Positions 1-12,200 of a stretch of 64,000 nucleotides of DNA are shown here, in pieces. The DNA is from Cucumis sativus. Lineage: Eukaryota; Streptophyta; Magnoliopsida; Cucurbitales; Cucurbitaceae. The position numbers and the translations under genes were made by a program. Where the stretch lies: assembly GCF_000004075.3 (NCBI RefSeq), contig NC_026657.2, positions 12,896,001 through 12,960,000 of the forward strand, given 5' to 3'. Numbering within the stretch: the first letter of the stretch is position 1; every line of letters begins with the position of its first letter. The notes under the pieces were generated by a model. The model was not told the DNA's origin, did no database searches, and saw only the letters and a program-made list of their open reading frames with translations.

Positions 1-1297
1 TTTATTGTATAAACGAAAAGAAAAAGTCTATGGATATCTATTGATAAATTTGAAATTTTGGTAAGTTTTATAAATATTTTTAAAATATTGATTGAAAGTA
101 ATTAGGTGGAAAAGAAAAACAATAATAATTCAAATACTTTGGTGTTTAGATTACATCCGAAAAAGGGCTACTGTGTAATTTAGCGAAATAAGTTTCCTTT
201 ACCATTGAGCTTTCCCACTTCGAGCAAATAGATTTGTTTGATCAAACTTCAGTGTGGCTAAGAGGGATCCTCCTGAGTTCGAACAGCTTCAAAGTCCAAG
301 GTCAGTCTTCTTCCTTAATCCTCCCATTTTCACGAACCCTAATTTTGTAATCTTCCTTTCTTTCTACAGTTTTGATCGCTTGTTATGTACGTATCTGATT
401 CTATGTATGCGCTTTTTATCGCTACAAATACGCGTAGGATTTCATTGTTTTAATGTTTATACCCTAGATATATCTTTGTCTCCGGATGAATATTGTCAAT
501 TGACCGGTGTTTCAATTGGAAGCGTAATGGGAGTTGCATTTCCAGGTCTTGTTGACCTCTTGTCGTGGCTACTGAGGAAAACGAGGGATTGTTTCGGAGA
601 AATTAATATTTGAAGCCTTACGACGGTTGGTAGATGATATGACCATGGATAATTTTTTGGTTTTTGGGGTAATTCTCATTTTGCATTTTGTCTAATGATT
701 TAGTGGTGAGCTGTATGGGAACCGACTGGATTGATTGTCAGAGCTATTCGTTTGAAATGAAAAGCTATGGATGACAATCTTTCTAGAAAGTGATTGTATT
801 TTGATTATTTTAGAATTTTCTTAACATTTGTTTATTGCATATCCCATTATGCCAGTACTCTTGTCACTGAGGCCTTAAAGAGTGGATCACTGAAAGGGAG
901 CATTTAAACGGTTCTTCATATTTGAGTCATGTTTCAAGAGATTTTTGAGTTAAGGGGAAATCTCTTGATGTATTTGAATGGAACAATTTGATCTGCCTTC
1001 TTACGGAAATTCTGTTATCCTATTCACACTTTATCTACAATCATCATCACTTGACTTGTAAATAATCATTTTCACAAACGATTTATCCTAAGGTTCTTCA
1101 ACAACCCGGTTCAGCATATTATTTGGACATTTCCACTTATCCTCTAGTATCAAATCAAATGGTCGTGCAGGCAGGACCTTTCTTTCTTTTTCATGTTTGT
1201 TTTGAAGATAACTCTTGCTTTTGTTTAAGTGTATATTTGTCTGTGTGTGTGTGTTTTATTTATTTAGTTAACAACTGCCTTTTGTCTTGCAGGTTGC
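1..1297 (+). other. Upstream region and 5' leader of the SPPL gene
   Basis: No protein-coding gene is supported here. A likely first, non-coding exon lies around 220-299 and ends at a good donor (AAG/GTCAGT near 299-300). A pyrimidine-rich acceptor ending in GCAG at 1289-1292 would join it to the exon that carries the start codon. The open frames at 254-613 and 1123-1407 have no recognisable protein and cross these splice signals, so I treat them as chance. A short GT run lies near 1239-1253. Confidence 0.5.
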
Positions 1298-1366
1298 ATG
1301 AATTTCTCTGGTCAAGCTTACATCAGAGAAAGAATGCAACTTTGGTTGCCAAATTTACAGTTTTAG
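1298..1366 (+). other. Upstream ORF (22 codons) in SPPL leader
   Basis: The spliced leader contains an ATG at 1298, just after the predicted acceptor, opening 22 codons and stopping with TAG at 1364-1366. The main start codon at 1414 is 47 bases further on and in another register. The uORF is seen directly; an effect on translation is inference. If ribosomes use it, SPPL output would depend on reinitiation or leaky scanning. Confidence 0.45.
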
Positions 1367-1413
1367 GAGTTTTAAAATTGACAACGAAGTTGGAGAATTG
1401 CAATTAGTTCATT

Positions 1414-4400
1414 ATGGAGTCTTTATGGAAACTTCTATATTTACTTGAACCTGCACCTGCCACTCTCATTGTGACTGCAGTGGCTGTTACATTTGGATCT
1501 GCTTTCCGGGCCCTAAATTATGGGAAGGAAATGGAGCGAAACCGTGACTTTTCAGAAGCATCGATTACCTTAGACAGATCCCAAGCACTAATGATCCCAG
1601 TTATGAGTTCTTGCAGTTTGCTTTTGATGTTCTACCTGTTTTCTTCTGTGTCCCAACTTCTTACTGCATTCACAGCAGTTGCTTCTGTTTCATCCCTCTT
1701 CTTCTGCTTATCTCCTTACATGGCCTACTTGAAGTCCCAGTTTGGATTGGCTGATCCTTATGTATCAAGGTGTTGTTCCAAGTCATTTACACGTATTCAA
1801 GGCTTATTGTTGTTGGCATGTTTTGGTTTAGTTGCAGCTTGGCTTGTTTCTGGGCATTGGATACTAAATAATTTGTTAGGAATTTCAATATGTGTTGCAT
1901 TTGTCAGCCATGTACGTCTCCCTAATGTTAAAGTATGTGCAATGCTCCTAGTTTGTCTCTTTGTATATGATATATTCTGGGTCTTCTTCTCTGAGAGATT
2001 CTTTGGGGCAAATGTAATGGTATCTGTAGCAACTCAGCAAGCATCAAATCCTGTTCACACAGTTGCTAATAGTCTGAGTCTTCCTGGGCTTCAATTGATA
2101 ACTAAGAAGCTGGAGTTGCCTGTCAAGATAGTTTTTCCAAGGAACTTACTTGGTGGAGTCATTCCGGGAAAAAATGCCACTGATTTCATGATGCTTGGAC
2201 TTGGTGATATGGTATGCAATTGTATTTCCTCCCACTATCTTTCTTCATGTAATTTCCTCCAGCAACAGTTGTCAATACTCTTGTTTTCTTCAGTTTTGCA
2301 CATCCATTTGTTTATCTCATCTTTCATTAGAAAGACTTCGTGAAATCAGCTGCCTCTTGTTAAAATACAATTACAATGTTAATCCAGGTCAATATGTGAA
2401 TTCCTTGTTACTTGCCTGTATCTGGATATTTAGGGATTTATTTCTGTAAGGTTTTATATCTATAAAATGAAAATACATCCTTGTCATCCGAGTTAAACAA
2501 ATATTGTGAATCACTGCAATCTTGGGATAGCTCAGTTGTTAAAGCATTTATCCTTGATTGAAAAAACAGAGGTTTGAATCTTCATCTCATAATGTTGAAC
2601 CCAAAAAGTATTATAGAATCACATTTTTTTGTGTGTACTTACATGTTTAATAGAAACATCTGATGTAATTGAAATTATGACGTTACAAAGGGGATGAAAG
2701 CCTCAATGCATTTCGAAACTACAATGACATAAAGGAGTATATGTTTCCACCAAGTTATGAAATGAAAGCATCCTGAAAGTGCCCAGTGGATCTTTTATCA
2801 TTCTTAAGAACTCTTCCATTTCTTTCTAATCTATTTCGAGAAAAGAAAAGAAAATGTGATGCCTCATTCTTTTTGCCAATAAGCCACTAGCCTTAGATGA
2901 GCACCAAGAGCCAAGTTAGGGTATTTAGCTTGTTTGTTTGATTGTTTGTTGTCGTTGTAGGTTTTATTCTTTTTTTAATGTTATATGGTCATATCTAATT
3001 GTAGTTTCATGCCAATATACTTTTGTTTAGCAACAATAGATTTTATTTGATAATTGATACACAAAAGGAAGTGGAATACCCCAGCCACTATAGAGGAGAC
3101 CTTCAATTATGGATTATACTACTTGTGTGGTGGGGTGTGGGGTGGGGGGGGATTTAAAACACAGTAAAGCAAAAGGAAAAATAATTGCTGTGGCTTGTGT
3201 TTTCTGAAGGCTGGTGAAAATTGGTTACTCCCGCCCCCAACAAAAAAAAGAGAAAAAAAACTGTCCGACCTTCTTACATCTGGTTTATTACAGTGTTGAC
3301 ATTGTTAGCCATTGCTTGCTCTCAGTAAAACTTGAGCTACTTGTTTTGGATGTTAACCTTCTGAGGTGGCTTTTATGCTTGAGGATTCAACATAGTGTTT
3401 GATCTTGAATCCGGTGAATGTAGGAGGTGCAAAAATCTTTTTGGATTATTTAAAAACTTTAGGGATAATGTTGTTCGAGTGCAGTTGGCAGTTTAAACAT
3501 CCCCTAGCAACTTGATACAATGTTGTTGAAGGTTTGCTGTCAATTCTATTCCATTTGATTTTGTTGTGTGATCGTTACCTCTCCTTACTCTTCTGTCTTG
3601 ATCAGTTGCACTGTTTTTCTAAGGTGGTTTTTGTTTGACGTTGGTTTTTTCACATTGTAGGCAATTCCTGCCATGTTTCTAGCTCTAGTTCTCTGTTTCG
3701 ATCATCGGAAAAGTAGGGATACAGTCAATCTCTTAGATATCCATACAAGGGGCCACAAGTACATTTGGTATGCCCTGCCTGGATATGCCATTGGGCTGGT
3801 GACCGCTCTAGCAGCTGGCGTTTTAACTCACTCACCTCAACCCGCTCTATTGTATCTGGTAATGCCGTTTCATCTTTTCTATGTCTTTCATGTATGCATA
3901 TTCTTATAAGGATTATAGATTATTGGAAAGAGATTTATGCTTCTCTGTTGTTCTCCACATTTCTGAAGTTATTTAGTTAGTTAAGTGACATTTTTAGAGA
4001 GCTTGGAGTTTTGGGATTTTTTTACATCCTAAGTTATTGTTCTTGTAAATTTTCTCCTTCATAAAATAATACATTAAAGCTACCATAAACATAAAAAGAT
4101 TTATTTTGGGTTGAAAATCTGAATATGCACATCTGCAATTGTAATATTATGTTTTCAATATGTTTACACATTAGATCTGATATGACATGCTTCGTAGGTC
4201 TTTTGCTATTGGGTAATTGAGATGGGTCGTACTGTTAGGGCTAATAATCAAGCATTTAACAATTTTTTTAAGAATTGCAAATATAGCAAAATCTACCACG
4301 ATAGACTCAATTGCTAATAGACTCATATCCACTATATAGTTCATTATTGCTAGAGCCCGAGAGTTGAATCTAAATTTTGCTATATTTACAAATTCTTTTA

Positions 4401-5142
4401 CATCATTTATATATGCCAGTACTTTGGAGCGTATTGTTATATTTGCAACTGTCTTCTTTTGGGATTATGAAAGAGTCTCTGAAATTTGGATCATTTTACA
4501 TCCAAGTTATTTTATTTATTTATTTAGTTATTGTACAAATTGGAGGTGGGGTATTTGAACCCGAGACCTCTTGACAATACGACCCTTAAGAAAGCTGATT
4601 ATCTGATGTAGGAGTCCTAGACTTTCTCTTTTTGGGAGTCATTTGAAAGATAGACTGAATTACAAAAGTAGGTTTATTGGACGTTTTCATCCAATTTGAC
4701 AAGTAAAAATTGAAATGAAGGTGCTAGTTGAGTTGAGTTGAGCTTGTCTGGGCATTTTACATCCGAGTTATTGTTGTTATAAATACTTTATAAATACATT
4801 AAAACTGACATTTTTTCTAGGTAGTTTTTGGAGTATTTTGAAAATGAGATAAAGAGATCCCCTTGATCAATCATACCTTATAAACACAACAATTTTTTTT
4901 TCTGGATTATTGTTTGTTGTCACTCATACTTTCTCCATCGTGCGTTTGTTGTTAATTGCCGATGCATCGTTTCTTCTCTACTGTTACCTGTCCGCTTCTT
5001 ACTCATGTATTCATAATGTTATCTGCAGGTTCCTTCTACATTAGGACCTGTTATTGCAATATCTTGGATAAGGAAGGATTTTTTGGAGTTATGGGAAGGT
5101 CCCTCGCCGAACCCCAATGATAAAGTCGTAGAAGTAGTTTGA
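1414..5142 (+). CDS. SPPL1: Signal peptide peptidase-like intramembrane aspartic protease (SPPL1 type)
   Basis: Exons 1414-2211, 3661-3858 and 5029-5142, all joined in phase 0, give 369 residues, close to the roughly 372 of plant SPPL1. The enzyme cleaves type II membrane segments within the bilayer of endomembranes. All three family signatures are visible: YD at residues 185-186, GLGD at 262-265 (catalytic Asp 186 and 265) and PAL at 327-329 in QPALLYL. The protein is largely hydrophobic with about nine predicted membrane segments. It has no N-terminal signal peptide or protease-associated domain, which separates SPPL1 from the other plant SPPLs. The start at 1414 is chosen because the MESLWKLLYLLEP N-terminus looks typical and the membrane segments follow at once. 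Introns are 1449 and 1170 bp and both carry repeat relics. The substrate is not evident. Confidence 0.93.
2523..2590 (+). repeat. tRNA-like sequence, probable SINE head
   Basis: In the first SPPL intron, about 67 bases resemble a degenerate tRNA. A TAGCTCAGTTG block near 2528-2538 fits the internal A box. GGTTTGAATC at 2571-2580 is close to the B box GGTTCRANNCC. Six end bases TGGGAT (2523-2528) can pair with ATCTCA (2584-2589), including one wobble. No clear flanking duplication or tail was found. It may be a SINE head or a decayed tRNA copy. Confidence 0.45.
4266..4403. mobile_element. Short terminal-inverted-repeat element (MITE)
   Basis: In the second SPPL intron, the left end AGAATTGCAAATATAGCAAA (about 4271-4290) is matched in inverse by the right end reading TTTTGCTATATTTACAAATT (about 4376-4395). 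About 85 bases lie between them. No coding capacity. The outer borders and target duplication are not resolved. The GCAAATATAGCAAAAT-type end recurs in related form at 8439 and 46457 in this window, so a Mutator-like MITE family is likely (inference). Confidence 0.55.
4541..4600 (-). repeat. Possible reverse-oriented SINE relic
   Basis: Read on the minus strand, 4547-4564 gives a B-box-like GGGTTCAAATACCCC, a pattern common in plant tRNA-derived SINEs. No convincing A box was found beyond it, so this is only a weak relic call. Confidence 0.25.
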
Positions 5143-6200
5143 AACACTCACCTCATCTTCCGTGCAATACCCCTTTTGTTCATGAATATGAGTTGTAAAG
5201 TCATTTTCTGTATCAAATGCTTATCCTTTCAAAACATTTTGTCATTTGTATGAAATTGAACGCCCTTTACAAAAATTCTGTTTACATGTCCAACTCATTA
5301 GTGAAAAGGGGAGAAAATGCTTCAATTATGGTGTGGATGGAGGGAAAAAGAGTTAACTCTTCGACTTCATTCCCACTTCTGAAAGAGAATTATGGAAAAT
5401 TCAATGGGGGTGTATCTAGGGACATTTGATGTATGCGTATCCATCCCTAATGTTCATATATTGAACACTGTTCTCTTTTGATTCTCATACCAGATTGTAA
5501 ACATTGTGTGTGAACCATCCGATTTAGTTCCAACATTGTTTTGAATGAACTTAGGGGTGGGAATTGAACTTATGTTAACATTGCTAAGCCAAGTTCATTT
5601 TTGGTTTAGGCTTTAAAAGTTCAACTTTAGAGTAATAATGTAGGAATAAAAATAGTAATGGTATGAAGATAGATGTTAACTGAATATAGTTGTGGTAGCT
5701 CATTTTTAAGGCAAACGTGTAACAACTAACTTTGACTTGGTTTATTATTCTGAGTGTAAGGGGAAGAATTGAATTGCAAATTTTGTGATTTACCATAGCT
5801 ATATGTCATTTGAATTATGTTAGGTTTTGGCAAAACTTTACTATCTTTTAATGCTATCTTTCAATGAAACGTTACACAAAGTTAGCTATTCTCTAAATTA
5901 TTGACAGCAATTCAGTAATATAAATCATTGTTTATAATTTTCACTTAGCTTATGTAATTTTTATTAAATTCAAATCAGGGTCGTAGTCTCCGAAATTCAA
6001 GAAAAGCAAAAAAAAATGAGAGAAATGAGAGGAAAGGATTCCCAGAATCTCACATCTAGCAAAAACGACGCCGTGTGGTTTGATAGAGAAGAAAGAAAAA
6101 GAAAAAACGACACCACCCCGCCATTTTTCATTTTCCCTAATACCTCCTTCTTCCTCCAAAACGAAGGGAGTTGCAGAGAGCTTCAGAGAGCTTCGTAGCA
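5143..6200. other. SPPL 3' end and CPSF100 upstream region
   Basis: This holds the SPPL 3' untranslated region and the CPSF100 promoter and leader. From about 5520 the sequence is AT-rich and plain. The stretch 6000-6190 is purine-rich and likely contains the CPSF100 transcription start, but no firm TATA box stands out. The small open frames on both strands have no recognisable product. Confidence 0.4.
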
Positions 6201-9200
6201 ATGGGAACCTCTGTTCAGGTGACACCTCTTTGTGGAGTGTACAATGAGAATCCTCTATCCTATTTGGTCTCCGTTGATGACTTCAACTTCCTTATCGACT
6301 GTGGTTGGAACGACCACTTCGATCCCGCTCTTCTTCAACCTTTATCCAGGTTCTCTTTCTCAGCATTTTTTCCTAATTTTCTTTGTTTCAGCTCAATTCG
6401 TAACTTCCCATGTATCGAAGTTACTGAATGGCATGTGAAAGTTTACTGATACTGGCTACGTAAGGAAATCGGTGATACCTAGCTGTTTTTGCCGGTTTTG
6501 AAACGTGTTATGTTACTGAGAAAATCACTGAAATGCTTCATTGTAACTTCTACTTACTTTTGAATTGAATAGTTTTTGTGGATTAGAAGGATAGGAATCA
6601 ATAGCAACTCATTGGTTTAAAGGGTTCTCTAGGAATGGGCTACATTTTGTTTAATTCTCGTTCTCAATACGTAATTGTGGTATTTCAGGGTGGCATCCAC
6701 GATTGATGCAGTTTTGATATCACATCCTGATACACTTCACCTAGGGGCCCTTCCTTATGCCATGAAACAACTTGGACTTTCTGCTCCAGTTTTTTCCACT
6801 GAACCCGTGTACCGATTGGGTCTCCTTACAATGTATGACCAGTTCATCGCAAGGAAGGTAAAGCTTTTCCGTGTAATTTGGTTCTTAATGTATTAACTAA
6901 CCAAATCAAAACAAGCCACTACTTACTGAACTTTAAATAAGTACTTACCCTCAAGTTTCTTTAGTATTCAAGGACAAGTTGTACGACCTATAGAATATAT
7001 CTTGCTCTAGTAAGCTTGGAGTGCGGTAAAGGAAGGAGTCCTTTTTTAGCTTTGAGAGTGTGGCAGACTCCTACAATTATATGAGTGATGAGTGACCTTG
7101 CAAGTTTTTGTTAGTTTAAGTATTATATTTATGCAGTAACTTATACAGGTAACTCATCACTTACAAGAATATATGTGGGCTTGCACCCTTGAATTTTTGC
7201 TATATGTTATCTTAAAGGATTTTATATTTTCTTTATTGCATGTGGTTGGGTGAGGGTGGGAAATCATTAGCAGATCCAAATTATGTATTTTGTTAGAACA
7301 TGGATGCTAATTGATTGGCGGATTTATTTTGTTATTCAAGTCAGAACAATAATTTCTACATCACAAATTTACCATGGATTCCTAATTGGTGTTTCATTTA
7401 CAATAGCTTTTCATTAAATTGGCTCTTCTTAACTGTCTTTGGGTGTTTCCATATGGAAACGTCCCCTTTCCCCTTTGCAGCAAGTGTCAGAGTTTGATCT
7501 ATTTACACTGGATGATATCGATTCTGCTTTCCAAGTTGTAACCAGACTAACATACTCCCAGAATCATCATCTTTCAGGTGGCTATTCTTGTTCTTGTTTA
7601 TTGTTCGATCAAAGTTAATCAATCCCTCTTTCTCTTGTTTTCCTAATCATTGTGTAGTGGTGATACTGATGACCCCGCCAGATGTATCTTGGAAAACCAT
7701 TCAATCATTCTTCTGGGAAGCACAAACATGCCACATGACATGTTACAGCAATTACTGTCCCTTTTCGAGCTTAAAAAAAAAAAGAGGAACCACAGGACTG
7801 ATACATGGCAACTATAAGAGTTAAAATATGTCATCTATAGGAAACTAAAGAAGCCAACGACATGCTTCCAAAGATGCTACATTTTATAAAAAAAAGCTTA
7901 TTAAAGGATTGGAAAGCCATATAGAAATATTTATCTTTATTCTATAAGAAAAATTGGTATAGAACACGTCCATACCCTTGATATGCTCAAGTGTTTGATA
8001 TTTGATCTCCTTTATCAACCCCTCCTTTTGTGTACTTTTTCTTTATACTTCAAAGCTTTTGTCTCTTATTCTCATAAATTCTTTTGCTCTCTTATTTTGT
8101 TGTATCCTCGTGCTTTAGCTTGTTTGCCTAGTGCCTACAAAGAGCAGGAGGTTGTCGTTGCTACGTGAGCTAGCTTGACGTGTTCCCCTTCGCTTTAAGG
8201 GCCGTGCGATGTGGCCTTACGCCGAAACCACACGGCCCATCTCTTTGCTTGAAACGGGCTGGCCTAAAATGAAGCCTATTAGACCCGACACAGAAATTTG
8301 TGTTCATGTTCCATTTCCTTCTATGCACTCACTTGAGTTACAAGCTCACGTGACCAAGTTCGACGTTTGCATAGTGTTTAAAATTAGGGAAATTGTATGG
8401 CATTTGAGTTAGGAATTTGCTAGCTTGTCACACTTTTTTCATTTTGCAGATATGGCAAAAGAAAGTCCAATGCACTTGATACACCCTATATACACCCGAT
8501 GCACCTGATGCACTGATACACACTTGATACACATATTTATATACATAAATGTTGAAAATGACAAAATATTAAAGGATTTTAATTTAATGGAAATTAAGTA
8601 AATACTCCTAATGACATTTGGATAAATAAAGCAATGTGACATTTTTGTAAGTTGATCTTTATTAATTTCAGGTAAAAAACATTAAACACTTTTTAGGAAG
8701 GGTTTGAGGTAAAGACTGAGTTATTTTAGTCCTAGGTTATTATAGTTAAATTATAATAGTTTGTGTTTAAGGTGTAGATTATTTTAGTTTGGGTTATAAT
8801 AATATGTGTTTATGGTTTGTATTTTTACAATAAATATATATTTTTCTTCTCCTAATCCTTTAACATAAATTTAAAACTTTTTATCATAAATTCAAATATT
8901 TGGTATTTCAAGTGTGTATCATATGTGTACCAAGTTTATATTATGTACATATCACGTGTATCAAGTGTATATTTAATGTGTATCACTTGTATATCAAGTG
9001 TATATTTAATGTGTATCACTTGTATATCAAGTGTATCAAATGTTTATTAGAAGGGTTTCAAGTGTATTAAGCTAGAGGTATTTCAAGTCCATCAAGTGTA
9101 AATCCCAGGATTATTAAGTGTATGTTAGCAGTGTGTACTAGTGGTGTATCAAGTGTATTAGGTGGAATTGACCTTTTCTTGTCATTTTTGCAAAATTAAA

Positions 9201-12200
9201 TAAACATGTGCTATGTGCTTAATTTTTTATACTTATTTTGTCAGACATTAAAGAGGCCTTTAAAATTAAACAATTTATATTTAATATATATATATAAAAG
9301 ATTTAACAATTGAGTTTGAATGTCCAATTAGTGTTGGGGTGTCAAGCTATCCTACTTTAATACATGGCCCACTACATAAATTGAATTGTTCATTTTCCCT
9401 AGTTCATGTAGCGATGTGATACTCTGAATTTTATTCATGAAGAAACCGTCTTTCATCGAGAATAAGTAAAAACATACATGAAGGCAATGTAAGATGTGAT
9501 ACCATGTAAATTGTGGTTAACTATTTTCCCCTCCCTTTTTTCTCTAATATTTTATCACAGGCAAAGGAGAGGGAATAGTTATTGCACCTCATGTGGCTGG
9601 GCATCTATTGGGGGGAACTCTATGGAAGATAACGAAGGATGGAGAAGATGTTATATATGCTGTTGACTTCAACCACCGCAAGGAAAGGTGTAGTAAATGT
9701 TGTTACATGCACTATCACTTACGTAAAGATTATTCACACAAAAGTTTAATGCACAATACTTATTTAACTTACTTTTAGGCATCTGAATGGAACCATTCTA
9801 GAGTCATTTGTGCGACCTGCTGTATTGATAACTGATGCTTATAATGCTCTAAATAATCAGCCTTACAGACGGCAGAAGGACAAAGAATTTGGAGGTATGT
9901 AGGATCCTGTCAGAGATTCCATTTCTTGCCTTGTAGCAAAAAAAGTGTATTCTAAAAATCCTTAAGGATGCTTAGTCATTTTTACCAAGAATTATTGATG
10001 AAAGCTACCATTTTGATTAACATAGATACTATTCAGAAGACCTTAAGAGCTAATGGAAATGTCTTACTTCCTGTTGATACTGCTGGGCGCGTGCTGGAGC
10101 TTATTCAAATTTTGGAATGGGTTAGTTGGGGAAAGATAAAAATCCTCTTGTTTTTTCTTCTCTTTTTGGTTTTAGAACTTTTTGGTTGTATTGGTTGAGC
10201 AGTAATATTCACTATCTCATTGTGATTATTGCAGTACTGGGAAGAGGAAAGTTTAAATTATCCCATTTTCTTTTTAACTTACGTTGCATCCAGCACAATT
10301 GATTATATCAAGAGTTTCCTAGAGTGGATGAGTGATACAATAGCGAAGTCTTTTGAACACACACGGAACAACGCTTTTCTTCTCAAGTAAGTATTCTTTC
10401 AAGTGTTGCGTTTTTATCTTTTGATAGGAAACTAATTCATTTAAAAAGAATGGAGTTAGAAACAGGGTGCAGTTACCTTTGATTAAACTATTTCACCCTT
10501 GGTAACATGCTCTAGTTACCTTTGATTAAAGAAATTGAAATAATTTGATTAAAGAAATTGAGATAATTTGATTAAAGAAATTGAGATAATTTTAGTGTAG
10601 CAGAGTGCCGTGTGAAGTGATACAAATGGAACCTGGAACTCTTACAAGGCTGTTGTTTTAAATCTTGCAGACATGTTACCCTTCTAATCAACAAAAGTGA
10701 ACTTGATAATGCTCCAGATGGTCCAAAGGTTGATTGCAACAAATTGTTAATTTGCCTAACGTTTACCTCCTTTTGCATGAGGTTTAATTGAGTTGACATC
10801 CATGTGCGTTCTCTTATAGGTTGTTCTAGCATCAATGGCTAGTTTGGAAGCTGGTTACTCACATGACATTTTTGTTGACTGGGCAATGGATGCCAAAAAC
10901 CTCGTCCTTTTTTCTGAAAGAGGCCAGGTATTCTTTAGTAACTTTTTTACATGATTAGCACTCCAGACCTCCAGTGACATTTCCTGTTTTGGTTTTCTAT
11001 TTATCTTCACTCCTTGGATCTCAGTAACTGCTCTCCAAAATTTATTTGTTACCCTTGCATAAATGCCGTTGTCTCCATTTTTAAAATGTCTTCCACAGGA
11101 CTAGAGTTTCATCTTGATAGAAAATTAAGTAATCTTATTCAGAGTTTCTTTGTTTATTTTCAAGGATATGCCTAATCTTCTTTTGCTTTAATCTTTTAGT
11201 AAATGGTTTTTCTAACAATAGTCAGTTACTCGGTGGTAGTCTACTTTAAGTATACTCTTAGTGCCTTGTGCATGTCTTGATCTGACTGCGCTTGGAAATC
11301 CAAACATAATTTCTTTTCCCTCCTTTATTTCTTTCTTTTTTCACCTTCTGTATGTACTCGCTGACCTGCATGTTTCTTTTTAACTCTTATAACTTCTACA
11401 CTTTATTGTGAATGCATAACCCCATCAGTTGGAAAATGTAGTTTGGCACTTTGGCCCGCATGCTTCAAGCTGATCCACCTCCCAAAGCTGTTAAGGTAAC
11501 TGTGTCTAAGAGAGTCCCTTTGACTGGAGATGAGCTTATTGCTTATGAAGAAGAGCAAAACAGGAAAAAGGAAGAAGCTCTTAAGGCTAGTTTGCTTAAA
11601 GAGGAACAATCTAAAGCATCTCATGGAGCTGATAATGATACTGGCGATCCAATGATCATCGATGCTAGCAGTAATGTAGCACCAGATGGTATGAATATGA
11701 TGCTTGATAACTGCAGTTTTCTGGACATGTGAAATTTTTTTCAGTAAGGACGTTATGGACATCCAATCTACTAATGAATTGGAAAATATATTTTAAGTGA
11801 AAGTGGGATTTAGTTAATTTGGTTAATGAAATATTTAGCAGAATGTTTCCTCAAACCCTATCATGGATACGTTAGCCATGTTATTACTTTGCCACTCTGA
11901 TGTTTCAGGTTTCTACTTCGATCTTAAATTTTTTTTGGTTAGTTTTAAATACTAATGGAGAAGATTGAATCCTTTAACATGGTTTAGAAATACTATAGTT
12001 ATCCCTGAGGCCTATCTATTATGTAGGGTCTATTGGACAACGCCTGGTTTTTTAGTTGAAGGTCTCATTATCTTTTCTTAGTCCTCTGAACATGCATGTA
12101 GCATGCCTTTCAGTGACACTGGAAAAGAGTATCCTTGTATTTACTGGAATCGTCAAATGATCTGTGATTTATTATTTGCTTTGAATCAATTTCTATTTTT

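Noticed and set aside
254..613. 119-codon open frame at the left end, + strand
   Set aside because: Crosses a good splice donor, has no recognisable protein and lies in the SPPL leader intron.
8160..8420. GC-richer island in CPSF100 intron 3
   Set aside because: Considered as organellar insertion or gene fragment, but no plastid, mitochondrial or protein match was recognised.
8961..9026. CRISPR-like direct repeats
   Set aside because: The 33-bp units are head to tail without spacers in a plant intron; this is a minisatellite.
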